Below, one piece after another: positions 1-7,099 of a DNA stretch of 9,841 bases; the first letter of the stretch is position 1, and the number at the start of each line of letters is the position of its first letter. Where the stretch lies: contig JALSSH010000399.1 in NCBI GenBank assembly GCA_026984385.1, positions 1 to 9,841 of the forward strand, read 5' to 3'. Made by a program: the position numbers and the translations under genes. A model generated the notes under the pieces. That model was not told where the DNA came from. It searched no databases and saw nothing but the letters and a program-made list of their open reading frames with translations. The DNA comes from Ardenticatenia bacterium (GTDB taxonomy: Bacteria; Chloroflexota; Anaerolineae; Aggregatilineales; Aggregatilineaceae).

Positions 1-1275
1 CCATCGGGCGACCGCGTAGCCGTCCGCCTCCATACGCGGGATGGTTTCTTCCACGCCCAGCGCGTCCCAAATTTCAAATGGGCCGAGCGCGTGGTTAAAG
101 CCCCACTTGTTGGCGTTGTCTACGGCAGGGATGCTGTCCGCGATCTCGTCCAGGTGGCGCGCGGCGTAGGTGAGGTAGAAGGCGTGCATGGCCCAAAGGA
201 ACTGCGCGGCGCGGTCTTCGGCGTTCACCAGCGCTTTGATGCGCGCGCCCACGTCCTCGATCTTGCGGAATTGGCCCACGCTTTCAAAGCGCACTTTGGT
301 CGGCGGCTCGTATTCCAGCGTTTGGAGGTTCAGTTGCCAAAATTCACGCCCGTTCTCGGTTTCCACGCGCTTATAGAAGCCCTGGCGCGTTTTGTTGCCC
401 AGCCAGCCGCGCTCTAACATCGCTTGCATCAGTTGCACGGTGGGCGCGTAGTTGAGCACCTCGCGGGACTCGTCTTCCGGAATGGCGGGGTAGAGATTGC
501 TATTGACGTGAACCATGATGTCCACGCCGATCAAGTCAAAAAGGCGGAAGGTGGCCGTCTTGGGGTGACCGATCAGCGGGCCGGTGAGCGCGTCCACCTC
601 GCCGACCGTGTAGCCGTGTTCCAGCGCGTAGTTGACCACGAACGTCCCCACCATGCTGATAAAGCGGTTGGCGATGAAGTTGGGCGTGTCTTTGCAGCGC
701 ACCACGCCTTTGCCCAGCGCGTTGACGCCGAAATCTTGCATGAAGGCTATCAGTGCGGGGTCGGTATCCGGATGGGGGATCAACTCCAACAGCTTAAGGT
801 AGCGGGGCGGGTTGAAAAAGTGCGTGCCCAAAAAGTGGCGGCGGAACTCGTCCGAGCGCCCTTCGGCGATAGCGCGGATCGAGAGGCCGCTGGTGTTGGT
901 GCTGACGATGGCGTGCGGTTGGCGCACAGCTTCCAGCCGCTCCATCAGCCCTTGTTTGATGCCCAAGTTTTCGACGATGGCCTCCACAATCCAATCTACC
1001 TCGCGCAGCCGCTCAAAGTCATCTTCCAGGTTGCCGGGGGTGATGAGGTCCAGATCGTCGGGGTGGAAAAGTTGTGCGGGGCGGCTTTTGCGCATGGCCT
1101 GTAAATTTTTTAGCACAATGGCGTTACGTTTGTCCGGCGGGTCGCCCGGGGCGCTCTCTTTGGGGGGGATATCCAGCAGCACCACCGGTATCCCGATGCC
1201 GGCCAAAAGCGCGGCGATGCCGCTGCCCATCGTGCCAGAGCCGATCACCGCCGCTTTGCGGATGCGGTAAGTCAT
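1..1275 (-). CDS. fadN: 3-hydroxyacyl-CoA dehydrogenase, FadN type (partial, N-terminal 425 residues)
   Basis: Cytoplasmic fatty-acid beta-oxidation enzyme that oxidises L-3-hydroxyacyl-CoA to 3-ketoacyl-CoA with NAD+. The NAD-binding Rossmann domain starts at once, with the dinucleotide motif GSGTMG at residues 12-17. The catalytic His-Glu pair is visible as H152 in THFFNPPRYLKLLE and E164, followed by CKDTPNFIANR (194-204). A first C-terminal HCDH domain runs from about 190 to 300. A second begins near 345 and includes the LGPFEIWDALG signature (397-407). Order and sequence match Bacillus FadN (NAD domain, two C-domains, then an enoyl-CoA hydratase domain). FadN is close to 800 residues, so the hydratase half should lie beyond base 1. 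The start is ATG at 1275-1273, with AGGAG (1288-1284) eight bases upstream. The open frame runs off the window without a stop or frameshift. It has its own promoter and is separated by a terminator from the minus-strand gene upstream. The family call is firm; the substrate chain length cannot be read from sequence. Confidence 0.93.
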   Translation of the reverse strand, partial: MTYRIRKAAVIGSGTMGSGIAALLAGIGIPVVLLDIPPKESAPGDPPDKRNAIVLKNLQAMRKSRPAQLFHPDDLDLITPGNLEDDFERLREVDWIVEAIVENLGIKQGLMERLEAVRQPHAIVSTNTSGLSIRAIAEGRSDEFRRHFLGTHFFNPPRYLKLLELIPHPDTDPALIAFMQDFGVNALGKGVVRCKDTPNFIANRFISMVGTFVVNYALEHGYTVGEVDALTGPLIGHPKTATFRLFDLIGVDIMVHVNSNLYPAIPEDESREVLNYAPTVQLMQAMLERGWLGNKTRQGFYKRVETENGREFWQLNLQTLEYEPPTKVRFESVGQFRKIEDVGARIKALVNAEDRAAQFLWAMHAFYLTYAARHLDEIADSIPAVDNANKWGFNHALGPFEIWDALGVEETIPRMEADGYAVARW

Positions 1276-1343
1276 AGTGCGTTCTCCTGTCTCCAATAAA
1301 CTAAAGACTCTATTTAGCCCAATAGGGCGGCAACCTGCTATCC

Positions 1344-1373
1344 ATTATGACACAGGGCGGCGATCTGCGTAAA
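1344..1373 (-). promoter_or_regulatory. Probable sigma-70-like promoter of fadN
   Basis: On the minus strand TTTACG (1373-1368) is followed after 18 bases by CATAAT (1349-1344). The -10 is preceded by TGT, an extended -10 (TGn) feature. The -10 matches the consensus at five of six positions and the -35 at four of six. Transcription would start near 1337, giving a leader of about 60 bases before the fadN ATG. Inferred from sequence only. Confidence 0.5.
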
Positions 1374-1482
1374 GCAATACGTTCGGAGGAATTCTGAATC
1401 TAGGGCACGTTTGCGTGGAACACTACCCACACGGCGACCCTTGCCCCCGTCGTGCGTCATCGACGCGCTTCTCAAACAACAA

Positions 1483-1510
1483 GAGGGCGGGCCGCGCACG
1501 GTCCGCCCTC
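1483..1510 (-). terminator. Intrinsic terminator of the thioredoxin/PPC gene
   Basis: GAGGGCGGGC (1483-1492) pairs with GTCCGCCCTC (1501-1510) around an eight-base loop; one pair is G-T. Read on the minus strand the hairpin is followed by TTGTTGTTT, a U-rich tail. It lies about 95 bases past the stop of the gene at 1603-4218. A smaller CCCCC/GGGGG hairpin at 1542-1556 lies between the stop and this terminator. Confidence 0.7.
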
Positions 1511-1602
1511 CGTAGCTAAGGAGAAGTGCAAGTTACCCAGCCCCCCAAATAGGGGGTTCACCATCTTTTAGGTCGGGAAGGGAGCGCGAAAAGGGGCGCG
1601 TT

Positions 1603-4218
1603 TTACGGGACGACGATCCATGTTTCCCAGTCGTCCCCTTCGCGGGGCATCGTGCCGCCGATCACGTCTACGACTTGTCCGCGCAGCGCAACGCCCAGCA
1701 AATAGCCCACCGACGCGCCCGTGCCTGTGCAATCAAAGCGGTAACGCACCGTCACGCGATACGCGCCGCTTTGGGCTTGGCCGCGCTCCAAGATGACCCG
1801 CTCGACCGGTGTGGTGGTGCGCGCTTCGCACAAGTCGTTGGCGCTGGCCGTGCGCTCGCCGACCGCTGCGCCGTCCGGTGCGGTGAGCGCAAGCTCCAAG
1901 TCGGCCTCGGAAGCCCAGATCAAGACCAGCTCCATATCCGGCCCCTCGGCAGGCGTAAAAGCGCCCGCTTCTGGCGCGGAGTGTGGCCCGCCCAGCAAGA
2001 GCAGCCGATAGTCCCCCGCCGTGTTCAAGTCACCCAGCCGCACATCCAGCGTATAGAGTCCGTCTTCCGGCAACACAAAACGCGCCAGGCGCACCTCGTC
2101 TTCCGCGAAGCCGCCCGTGCTAACCGCCAGCGGTTGGCCGTCCGGCCCCAGCAGCGCCAGGCGTGGGAGCAGATCGCCGGACTCGCGCAACACAGTGGCG
2201 GTGATCTGTTCTCCGGCGTGCCCGTTGAAGCCGTAACGGGCGACGGGTTGCGATAGGGAAAGCGTGCCCTGGGCGCTTTCGCCGTAGGCAAGCGCGGGCA
2301 AACCGACCCCATCGTGAGTGGCTGTGGCGTTTTCTGCGCGCAGCTCCAAGCGATAGTGGCCGCTGGTTGTGCCGTGCTCAAAGCCGTAGCGCGTGGCGCG
2401 GAGCAGATAGAGTCCGTCGTCCGGCAGGGTGAAGTGGGCGATGCCTGCTTCCGGACGGTGTGGGGAAACGTCGTCGCGGCTGGCGAGTTCGTAACCGGCG
2501 GCGTCGGTCAGGATCAAGTATGGGTCTAAATCGCCCTCGGTTGGGGTCATGCGCACGGTGATCACGTCGCCCGCCATGCCCTGGAAAACGTACCAATTCT
2601 CGATATGCTCATGGTCCAGTGTGCCGCTGACGGCGTCGCCATAAGCAACCCAGTGGGCCGGGGGCAACGCTTCGTGAATCCAGCGTGTGCCGCCCGCGAC
2701 GACGGCCAATCCACCGCTACCTTCGCGGGTCAGCGTGAGCGTGTATGCGCCGCTGGAAAAGCCGTCTGCAAAGCCGAAGCGCGTCGCCACGATGGTATAG
2801 TTGCCGTCTTGCGGCAAGGTGTAGCGGGTGATGGTGGGCATCACGGACTGATTGGCATCGTCTACCTCGGTCAAGGTTTCGCCGTCCGTCCCCAGCAAGA
2901 GCAAATAACCGTCCAGCGCGCCGCTTTCGTCACCGGTGCGCGCCATTTCGATGGTGACCACGCCGCCCTGCGCGCCCTCAAAAACCCAACGCTGTTCGTA
3001 ATCGTCGTCGCTGATCTCGCCGCTGACCGTTTCCCCGTAGGCAATTGAAGAAACAGCGCCCCCCTGTTGGGGCGCGCTGTCCGATGAAGTGCTAGGGGCG
3101 TGGCTTCGCGCTAAAAAGGCGGTGTTGGCGGGCGCACGCTGGCGGGTGGAAGGTTCAGTGCCCACGTCGTGTTCCAAGCTCAGCGTGTAGAGGCCAAACT
3201 CGAAGCCGTCCCGCTCCAAAAAGCGCGTTGCCACGATGAGGTAGTCGCCGTCGGCGGGGAGCGTGAAGCTCAGCGCGGAATCCGTGCCCATGCCCGGCGC
3301 GTCGTCATTTTCAGCCAGAATCTCGCCCTCGGCGTTCATCAAAAAGATCGAAGTATCCAAGCCGAATTCGTCGTCTTCCTCGTTGACAGCGTGCATCTCG
3401 ATATAGACGTTCTCACCGGCTTTGCCACTGAAACGGTACACTTCTTGGTAGACCTCATCGGTGATGACGCCGTCCACCGTTTCGCCGAAGGCGATCGGGA
3501 TCGCGTCTTCCAACGAAACGGGCGCGAGCGCCGGGGGTGGCTCGATATCCGCGTAGGCGCTGGCGTCAAACGAGCCGACGCCCGGGTGAGCAGCTACCGC
3601 GTCTAGGAAGGCGATGGCGGTGTGCGTCATCGGGCCGATGTAGACCGCCAGCACCGTGCCGTCCGTGTCTACCAGGAGCGAGGTGGGTATGCCCAGCACC
3701 TTGACATAGTCGGAAAAGCGCTCGTCTTCGTCGTGGGCGGTGGCGATGGTATCCGGATAGTGAGCGAGTTCGTCTGCGGCGGCTTGTGGATCGTCAAAGG
3801 TGTTGACAAAAAGCACGTCGAAGCTGTGTTCTTCGGGCGTGGTGGCAACTTCGACCAAGCGCGGCATTTCCAGAAGGCACGGCGTGCACCAGGAGGCCCA
3901 CAAGTTGACCAGCACGGGGCGCTCTAGGTCGCTAAAGGAAAAATCCGGATCGTCGAGAAAACCGCTCAAGGTTTGGTCGGCCAAGTTCATGCCGACCGCG
4001 CTTGGTTCGTCCTGGGCGTTCGGATCGCCCAATGGGCCGCCAACCCAGTCCATGAAGTTACCGGCACGCAAGTTTTGCATGTACACTTCCAAAGCCAGGC
4101 GCGCGATCTCTTGCTGGGGATCGTCTTGCGCGTGCAAGGGGGCGATGGATGTGCCGAGCAACAACCCCAACAACGCCAGCACCATAGCTCCCCGTTGTAG
4201 ATAGTGACAGATACGCAT
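1603..4218 (-). CDS. Exported TlpA/ResA-like thioredoxin with four PPC repeats and a C-terminal beta domain
   Basis: This 871-residue protein is predicted to be exported and to act outside the membrane. Residues 1-30 form a signal peptide (hydrophobic 11-28, likely cut after LHA before QDD). A TlpA/ResA-like thioredoxin domain follows at about 75-210, with the redox motif WASWCTPC (C111, C114) and a cis-proline loop GIPTSLLVD (P178). Four pre-peptidase C-terminal (PPC) beta repeats follow at about 240-348, 390-497, 522-627 and 640-742, each with AYGE/FGE near its start and LPxDGxY near its end; repeats 1-3 also have ATR[FY]. The last part (752-871) starts MELVLIWASEADLELALTAP, loosely like DUF2135/YfaP beta domains, and holds C797 and C830, a possible disulfide. 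Family knowledge: such thioredoxin domains usually reduce disulfides in exported proteins, including apocytochromes c; PPC domains are accessory domains of secreted proteins. The substrate is unknown. A longer open frame extends to 4425, but ATG at 4218 has an AGGAGG site and begins exactly at a signal peptide. Confidence 0.9.
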   Translation of the reverse strand: MRICHYLQRGAMVLALLGLLLGTSIAPLHAQDDPQQEIARLALEVYMQNLRAGNFMDWVGGPLGDPNAQDEPSAVGMNLADQTLSGFLDDPDFSFSDLERPVLVNLWASWCTPCLLEMPRLVEVATTPEEHSFDVLFVNTFDDPQAAADELAHYPDTIATAHDEDERFSDYVKVLGIPTSLLVDTDGTVLAVYIGPMTHTAIAFLDAVAAHPGVGSFDASAYADIEPPPALAPVSLEDAIPIAFGETVDGVITDEVYQEVYRFSGKAGENVYIEMHAVNEEDDEFGLDTSIFLMNAEGEILAENDDAPGMGTDSALSFTLPADGDYLIVATRFLERDGFEFGLYTLSLEHDVGTEPSTRQRAPANTAFLARSHAPSTSSDSAPQQGGAVSSIAYGETVSGEISDDDYEQRWVFEGAQGGVVTIEMARTGDESGALDGYLLLLGTDGETLTEVDDANQSVMPTITRYTLPQDGNYTIVATRFGFADGFSSGAYTLTLTREGSGGLAVVAGGTRWIHEALPPAHWVAYGDAVSGTLDHEHIENWYVFQGMAGDVITVRMTPTEGDLDPYLILTDAAGYELASRDDVSPHRPEAGIAHFTLPDDGLYLLRATRYGFEHGTTSGHYRLELRAENATATHDGVGLPALAYGESAQGTLSLSQPVARYGFNGHAGEQITATVLRESGDLLPRLALLGPDGQPLAVSTGGFAEDEVRLARFVLPEDGLYTLDVRLGDLNTAGDYRLLLLGGPHSAPEAGAFTPAEGPDMELVLIWASEADLELALTAPDGAAVGERTASANDLCEARTTTPVERVILERGQAQSGAYRVTVRYRFDCTGTGASVGYLLGVALRGQVVDVIGGTMPREGDDWETWIVVP

Positions 4219-4228
4219 AATTGTCTTC

Positions 4229-4234
4229 CCTCCT
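4229..4234 (-). promoter_or_regulatory. Ribosome binding site fixing the thioredoxin/PPC start
   Basis: AGGAGG on the minus strand ends ten bases before ATG (4218-4216). It decides the start against the upstream in-frame extension, which would overlap the divergent hydrolase gene and its promoter and would bury the signal peptide. Confidence 0.85.
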
Positions 4235-4251
4235 GTTAAGCTCGCGCTCCC

Positions 4252-4278
4252 AGTGTAGCACGGGTTAGGGGTTCTCAA
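4252..4278 (-). promoter_or_regulatory. Possible promoter of the thioredoxin/PPC gene
   Basis: Minus-strand TACACT (4257-4252) is a reasonable -10. TTGAGA (4278-4273) lies 15 bases upstream, shorter than the ideal 17, so the -35 assignment is uncertain. The leader would be about 30 bases. Confidence 0.4.
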
Positions 4279-4349
4279 CCAACCGCCTGAGGTACGTTTG
4301 CTCTGCGCTGAGGCGAGAAGGGGCGGGGTGCGCAAGGGGCGGAATGGCG

Positions 4350-4355
4350 TACAAT
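4350..4355 (+). promoter_or_regulatory. Likely -10 element of the hydrolase promoter
   Basis: TACAAT lies about 45 bases before the GTG start, so the leader is roughly 38 bases. No TTGACA-like -35 is present. Instead GTGC occurs at 4328-4331, 22 bases before the -10 (start to start), as it does at the -10 sites at 7056 and 7368. Confidence 0.5.
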
Positions 4356-4399
4356 AAAGGGCGGTTTGGCCCCATTCCCGCACACAAAGAGAGGACGCG

Positions 4400-5305
4400 G
4401 TGACATCCGACGTGCTACCCGCCACCGTTCGCGCGCTCTATCCGTTTGAGTCGCACTATTACGCTCTGAGCGATGGAACACGGATGCACTATGTGGACGA
4501 CGGCCCGCCGGACGGTGAGGTGCTGGTCTTTGCGCACGGCTATCCGCTGTGGAGCTTTGAGTTTCGCGCGCCGATAATCTATTACGCGGCGCAAGGTTAC
4601 CGGTGTATTGCCATGGACTATATCGGCTATGGGCTGAGCGACAAGCCGGGCAGTCGTCGTTACCACACGTTGCGTCGTCATACGTATAACCTTATTGAAC
4701 TGATCGGCGGGTTGGAGCTGCACGATGTGACGCTGGTCGTGGAAGATTGGGGCGGCCCCTTTGGGTTGGGCTATGCCATCCGCCACCTGGAAAACGTCAA
4801 GCGGCTGGTGGTGATGAACACGTGGGCTTTTCAGGAAAGCTATTCTCATCGTTTGCACCCTTTGGTGCGCTTGGTGACCCGTCGGGGGGTGGGGGAATTG
4901 CTTTTTGGGCCGCTGAACTTGGCTTTTCGGTGGGGGGTGCAACGCTGGACGGCGCGCGAGCTTTCCCCAACCGTGATGCAAGCGTACAAAGTGCCCTTCC
5001 GCGATGTGCGTAGCCGTGTGGCGTTGGTGCAATTTCCCCGCATGATCAGCACATCGGCTTCGCATCCTTCGGCGGGAGAAATGCGCGATTTGGAAGAGCG
5101 GCTGAGCACGCTTCAACACATCCCGACGCTGCTTTTGTGGGGGGAGGACGACCCCGTTTTTACGCCGGACGTGGCCCGCCATTGGAAGGAGGTTTTGCCG
5201 CGCGCGCAAGGGCCGCGCTTTGTGCCGAACGCCGGTCACTATCTGGCCGAAGACGCGCCCGACGCACTCGTGCAACAGCTTGACCGCTTCTTAGAAAATA
5301 CCTAA
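4400..5305 (+). CDS. Alpha/beta hydrolase, haloalkane-dehalogenase-like
   Basis: A 301-residue soluble alpha/beta-fold hydrolase without a signal peptide. The oxyanion region is HGYP (46-49). The nucleophile elbow is VVEDWGGPFG, with Asp116 in place of the serine of esterases and Trp117 next to it. The acid is probably D251 in WGEDDPVF and the base is H280 in NAGH. Asp followed by Trp-Gly-Gly is typical of haloalkane dehalogenases, which hydrolyse carbon-halogen bonds through an aspartyl ester; epoxide hydrolases also use Asp there. Against a simple dehalogenase call, the halide-binding Asn of HGNP enzymes is Tyr48 here. The stretch PLWSFEF resembles the HGEPTWSYLYR region of DhlA as I remember it, and NTW (140-142) recalls other dehalogenase-like proteins. 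The start is GTG at 4400, with GAGAGG just upstream and a promoter-like -10 at 4350. It is divergent from the thioredoxin/PPC gene and looks monocistronic. The fold is certain; the substrate is not. Confidence 0.85.
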   Translation: MTSDVLPATVRALYPFESHYYALSDGTRMHYVDDGPPDGEVLVFAHGYPLWSFEFRAPIIYYAAQGYRCIAMDYIGYGLSDKPGSRRYHTLRRHTYNLIELIGGLELHDVTLVVEDWGGPFGLGYAIRHLENVKRLVVMNTWAFQESYSHRLHPLVRLVTRRGVGELLFGPLNLAFRWGVQRWTARELSPTVMQAYKVPFRDVRSRVALVQFPRMISTSASHPSAGEMRDLEERLSTLQHIPTLLLWGEDDPVFTPDVARHWKEVLPRAQGPRFVPNAGHYLAEDAPDALVQQLDRFLENT

Positions 5306-5337
5306 AAGGAGGTCTCCAACCCCTACTTCAGTCATGC

Positions 5338-5366
5338 TTGTTGAGAACTTGCCCTCACGATATACT
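5338..5366 (+). promoter_or_regulatory. Probable rpsA promoter
   Basis: TTGTTG (5338-5343), a 17-base spacer and TATACT (5361-5366) form a good sigma-70-like promoter in a locally AT-richer stretch just after the hydrolase gene. Transcription would start near 5373, leaving a leader of about 180 bases before rpsA. Confidence 0.55.
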
Positions 5367-5550
5367 TAATCTATGCTGTTCACAGTTCGATTAAAATGTG
5401 CTTGCGCATCGTAGCCTAACCGAACAGCAGGGGGTTTCGGTACTGCGTCCTTTGAGGGGATACGCTAAGCTTTCATGCCGTCGCACCAAAGCGTGCCCAG
5501 CCCACTTGTGAGCCTGGTCAACTCCTAAACATAAGGTGGTAGATAGACAG
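5367..5550 (+). other. Long 5' leader of rpsA
   Basis: About 180 non-coding bases precede the rpsA start. A short hairpin can form from ACCGAA (5419-5424) and TTCGGT (5436-5441), and a weaker bulged one from GCGTCC (5445-5450) and GGATACGC (5458-5465). In E. coli S1 represses translation of its own mRNA through the leader, so a regulatory leader is plausible here, but I recognise no known motif. Confidence 0.35.
5533..5539 (+). promoter_or_regulatory. Ribosome binding site deciding the rpsA start
   Basis: AAGGTGG, one mismatch from AAGGAGG, ends 11 bases before ATG 5551. The in-frame GTG at 5536 lies inside this motif and therefore cannot be the start. Confidence 0.75.
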
Positions 5551-6897
5551 ATGGACTTCGAGGAACACACACAGCAGCAGCCGCAGCAGGATGACAATCA
5601 CGACGCTGAGGACGTCGCCCGCGCTGAAAGCGAAAACCACGCCGAAGATTTTGCCGCGTTACTGGCCGAATCCTTCGACTATCAGCCGCCGCGTCGTGGC
5701 GAAATTCGTCAGGCCACCATCTTGCAGATCGAGCCGAACGAGATCATCGTGGATATGGGCGCCAAGCAAGATGGCCTTGTCACGACGCAAGATTTGGAGC
5801 GTCTGGACCCGGACTTCCGCGCCTCGCTCCAAGTGGGGCAGCAAGTGCCCGTCTATGTGCTCAACCCGCGAGACAGCGAAGGCAATTTGATCGTCTCGAT
5901 CAATATGGGCCTCCAACAACACGACTGGGACGCGGCCCGCGCTTTGTTGGAAAAAGACGAGGCGGTCGAGGTGACTGTGACCGGCCACAATCGGGGGGGC
6001 GTGCTGGTCAATTGGCGGCGTCTGGAAGGTTTTATTCCGGCTTCGCACATGGTCTCGGTGCGTGCAGGCTTGCAAGGGCACGAGCGCCGCGATGCTTTCA
6101 ACGCGCTGATCGGCAAGCGGATTGGCGTTAAGGTGATCGAGGTTGACCAAGACCGCCGCCGCTTGATTTTTTCCGAGCGCGAAGCTCAGCGCGAATGGCG
6201 CGCCCAGCAAAAAGCGCGCCTGTTGGCCGAGCTGAACGAGGGCGACATCGTGCGCGGCGTGGTCACCGGTTTGCGTGACTTCGGCGCATTTGTCAATTTG
6301 GGTGGGGCGGACGGCCTGATCCACGTCAGCGAACTGGCTTGGCATCGTGTAGACCATCCGCGCGACGTGTTGAAAGTGGGCGAGGAGATCGAGGTCTACG
6401 TGCTCAGCTTGGACCGCGAGGCCAACCGGATTGCGCTCAGCCGCAAACGGCTTTTGCCCGACCCCTGGGATACGGCGCTGGAGCGCTATTATGAGGGGAT
6501 GTTGGTCGAGGGCACGGTGACCAACGTGGTGGACTTCGGCGCGTTCATCGCGCTGGACGACGGGCTGGAGGGGTTGCTCCACCTGAGCGAGATGGGCGAC
6601 GGTTCGCTCAAAGAGCCGTATAGCTATGTGAAAAAAGGCGATCGGCTGAAGTTGCGCATTAGCCGCTTGGAGCCGGAACAGCGGCGCGTTGGCTTTACAC
6701 AGCGTTGGGGGATTGAGGAAACGGAAGCCGACCGCGAGCGTGCCGCTCAACAGGCCGGTGAGCCTGGCGAGGAAGTCGGCGGCGCGGAAGAACAGCTCGT
6801 CGAAGCCGAAGCCGAGCCGCCCGCTCCGGAAGCTGCGAGCGCTGCCGAGATCGAGGCCGAGGTCGCTCCGCCCTCTGAGGAGGCGGACGAGGCCTAA
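5551..6897 (+). CDS. rpsA: 30S ribosomal protein S1 (four S1 domains, acidic C-terminal tail)
   Basis: This 448-residue protein carries four OB-fold S1 RNA-binding domains at about 48-118, 135-207, 226-300 and 314-386. The third and fourth are the most typical, with GxVTGLRDFGAFVNLGGADGLIHVSEL and GTVTNVVDFGAFIALDDGLEGLLHLSE style cores. The first 45 residues are Gln/Asp/Glu-rich and probably disordered. The last 60 or so are almost wholly Glu, Ala and Pro and also probably disordered. S1 binds mRNA on the 30S subunit and helps start translation; shorter four-domain forms are common outside the Proteobacteria, where six domains are usual. The start is ATG 5551, preceded by AAGGTGG. The gene is alone on its strand between its own promoter and a large GC hairpin, so it is probably monocistronic. 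A different S1-domain RNA-binding protein is possible but less likely. Confidence 0.9.
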   Translation: MDFEEHTQQQPQQDDNHDAEDVARAESENHAEDFAALLAESFDYQPPRRGEIRQATILQIEPNEIIVDMGAKQDGLVTTQDLERLDPDFRASLQVGQQVPVYVLNPRDSEGNLIVSINMGLQQHDWDAARALLEKDEAVEVTVTGHNRGGVLVNWRRLEGFIPASHMVSVRAGLQGHERRDAFNALIGKRIGVKVIEVDQDRRRLIFSEREAQREWRAQQKARLLAELNEGDIVRGVVTGLRDFGAFVNLGGADGLIHVSELAWHRVDHPRDVLKVGEEIEVYVLSLDREANRIALSRKRLLPDPWDTALERYYEGMLVEGTVTNVVDFGAFIALDDGLEGLLHLSEMGDGSLKEPYSYVKKGDRLKLRISRLEPEQRRVGFTQRWGIEETEADRERAAQQAGEPGEEVGGAEEQLVEAEAEPPAPEAASAAEIEAEVAPPSEEADEA

Positions 6898-6909
6898 GCC
6901 GCGAGCGTG

Positions 6910-6971
6910 CGCAAAATCGGCGCGCCGCGCGACCGTTGATTTTCGGCGTCGGTCGCGCGGCGCGCCTTGCG
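6910..6971 (+). terminator. Very strong GC hairpin after rpsA, terminator-like
   Basis: GGCGCGCCGCGCGACC (6919-6934) is perfectly complementary to GGTCGCGCGGCGCGCC (6951-6966), a 16-bp stem with a 16-base loop. CGCAA (6910-6914) and TTGCG (6967-6971) can extend it past a four-base bulge. It begins 13 bases after the rpsA stop. It has no U-tract, so it is not a textbook intrinsic terminator; it could be a non-canonical terminator or an mRNA 3' end protector. Confidence 0.6.
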
Positions 6972-7055
6972 TGCTCCCGTGCGAATGCGGTTACCCTATG
7001 CTCGGTGCGTGTTGCCCCACCGCGTTTTTCTCTGTGCGCGGCGGGGCAGCCGTTG

Positions 7056-7061
7056 TATAAT
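7056..7061 (+). promoter_or_regulatory. -10 element (TATAAT) of the small membrane protein gene
   Basis: A perfect TATAAT 38 bases before the ATG at 7100. No good TTGACA; GTGC occurs at 7034-7037, in the same relative position as in the promoters at 4350 and 7368. Confidence 0.6.
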
Positions 7062-7099
7062 GGCGCACGAGCATCTTTTGCAGAGAAGGGCTTGGGACC

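Larger units (their letters stand above)
1276..1602. other. Non-coding gap between fadN and the thioredoxin/PPC gene
   Basis: This 327-base gap separates two minus-strand genes. It holds the fadN ribosome site and promoter on its left and the upstream gene's terminator hairpins on its right. The middle (about 1380-1480) shows no convincing ORF, RNA gene or repeat. Confidence 0.7.

Noticed and set aside
424..1104. A 226-codon plus-strand frame inside the fadN region
   Set aside because: The minus-strand frame encodes an unmistakable 3-hydroxyacyl-CoA dehydrogenase; this is its shadow.
4219..4425. N-terminal extension of the thioredoxin/PPC gene to 4425
   Set aside because: It would overlap the divergent hydrolase gene and move a good signal peptide into the interior; AGGAGG before 4218 supports the shorter start.
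4415..5275. A 286-codon open frame antisense to the hydrolase
   Set aside because: It mirrors a gene with clear alpha/beta hydrolase motifs, is His/Gln/Arg-rich without recognisable domains, and has no ribosome site. Long antisense frames are common in GC-rich DNA.
5334..5369. An 11-codon leader peptide before rpsA
   Set aside because: It overlaps the predicted rpsA promoter and its start is 20 bases from the nearest ribosome site.
5659..6750. A 363-codon open frame antisense to rpsA
   Set aside because: It lies within the S1-domain coding region and shows no domain, signal or start context.
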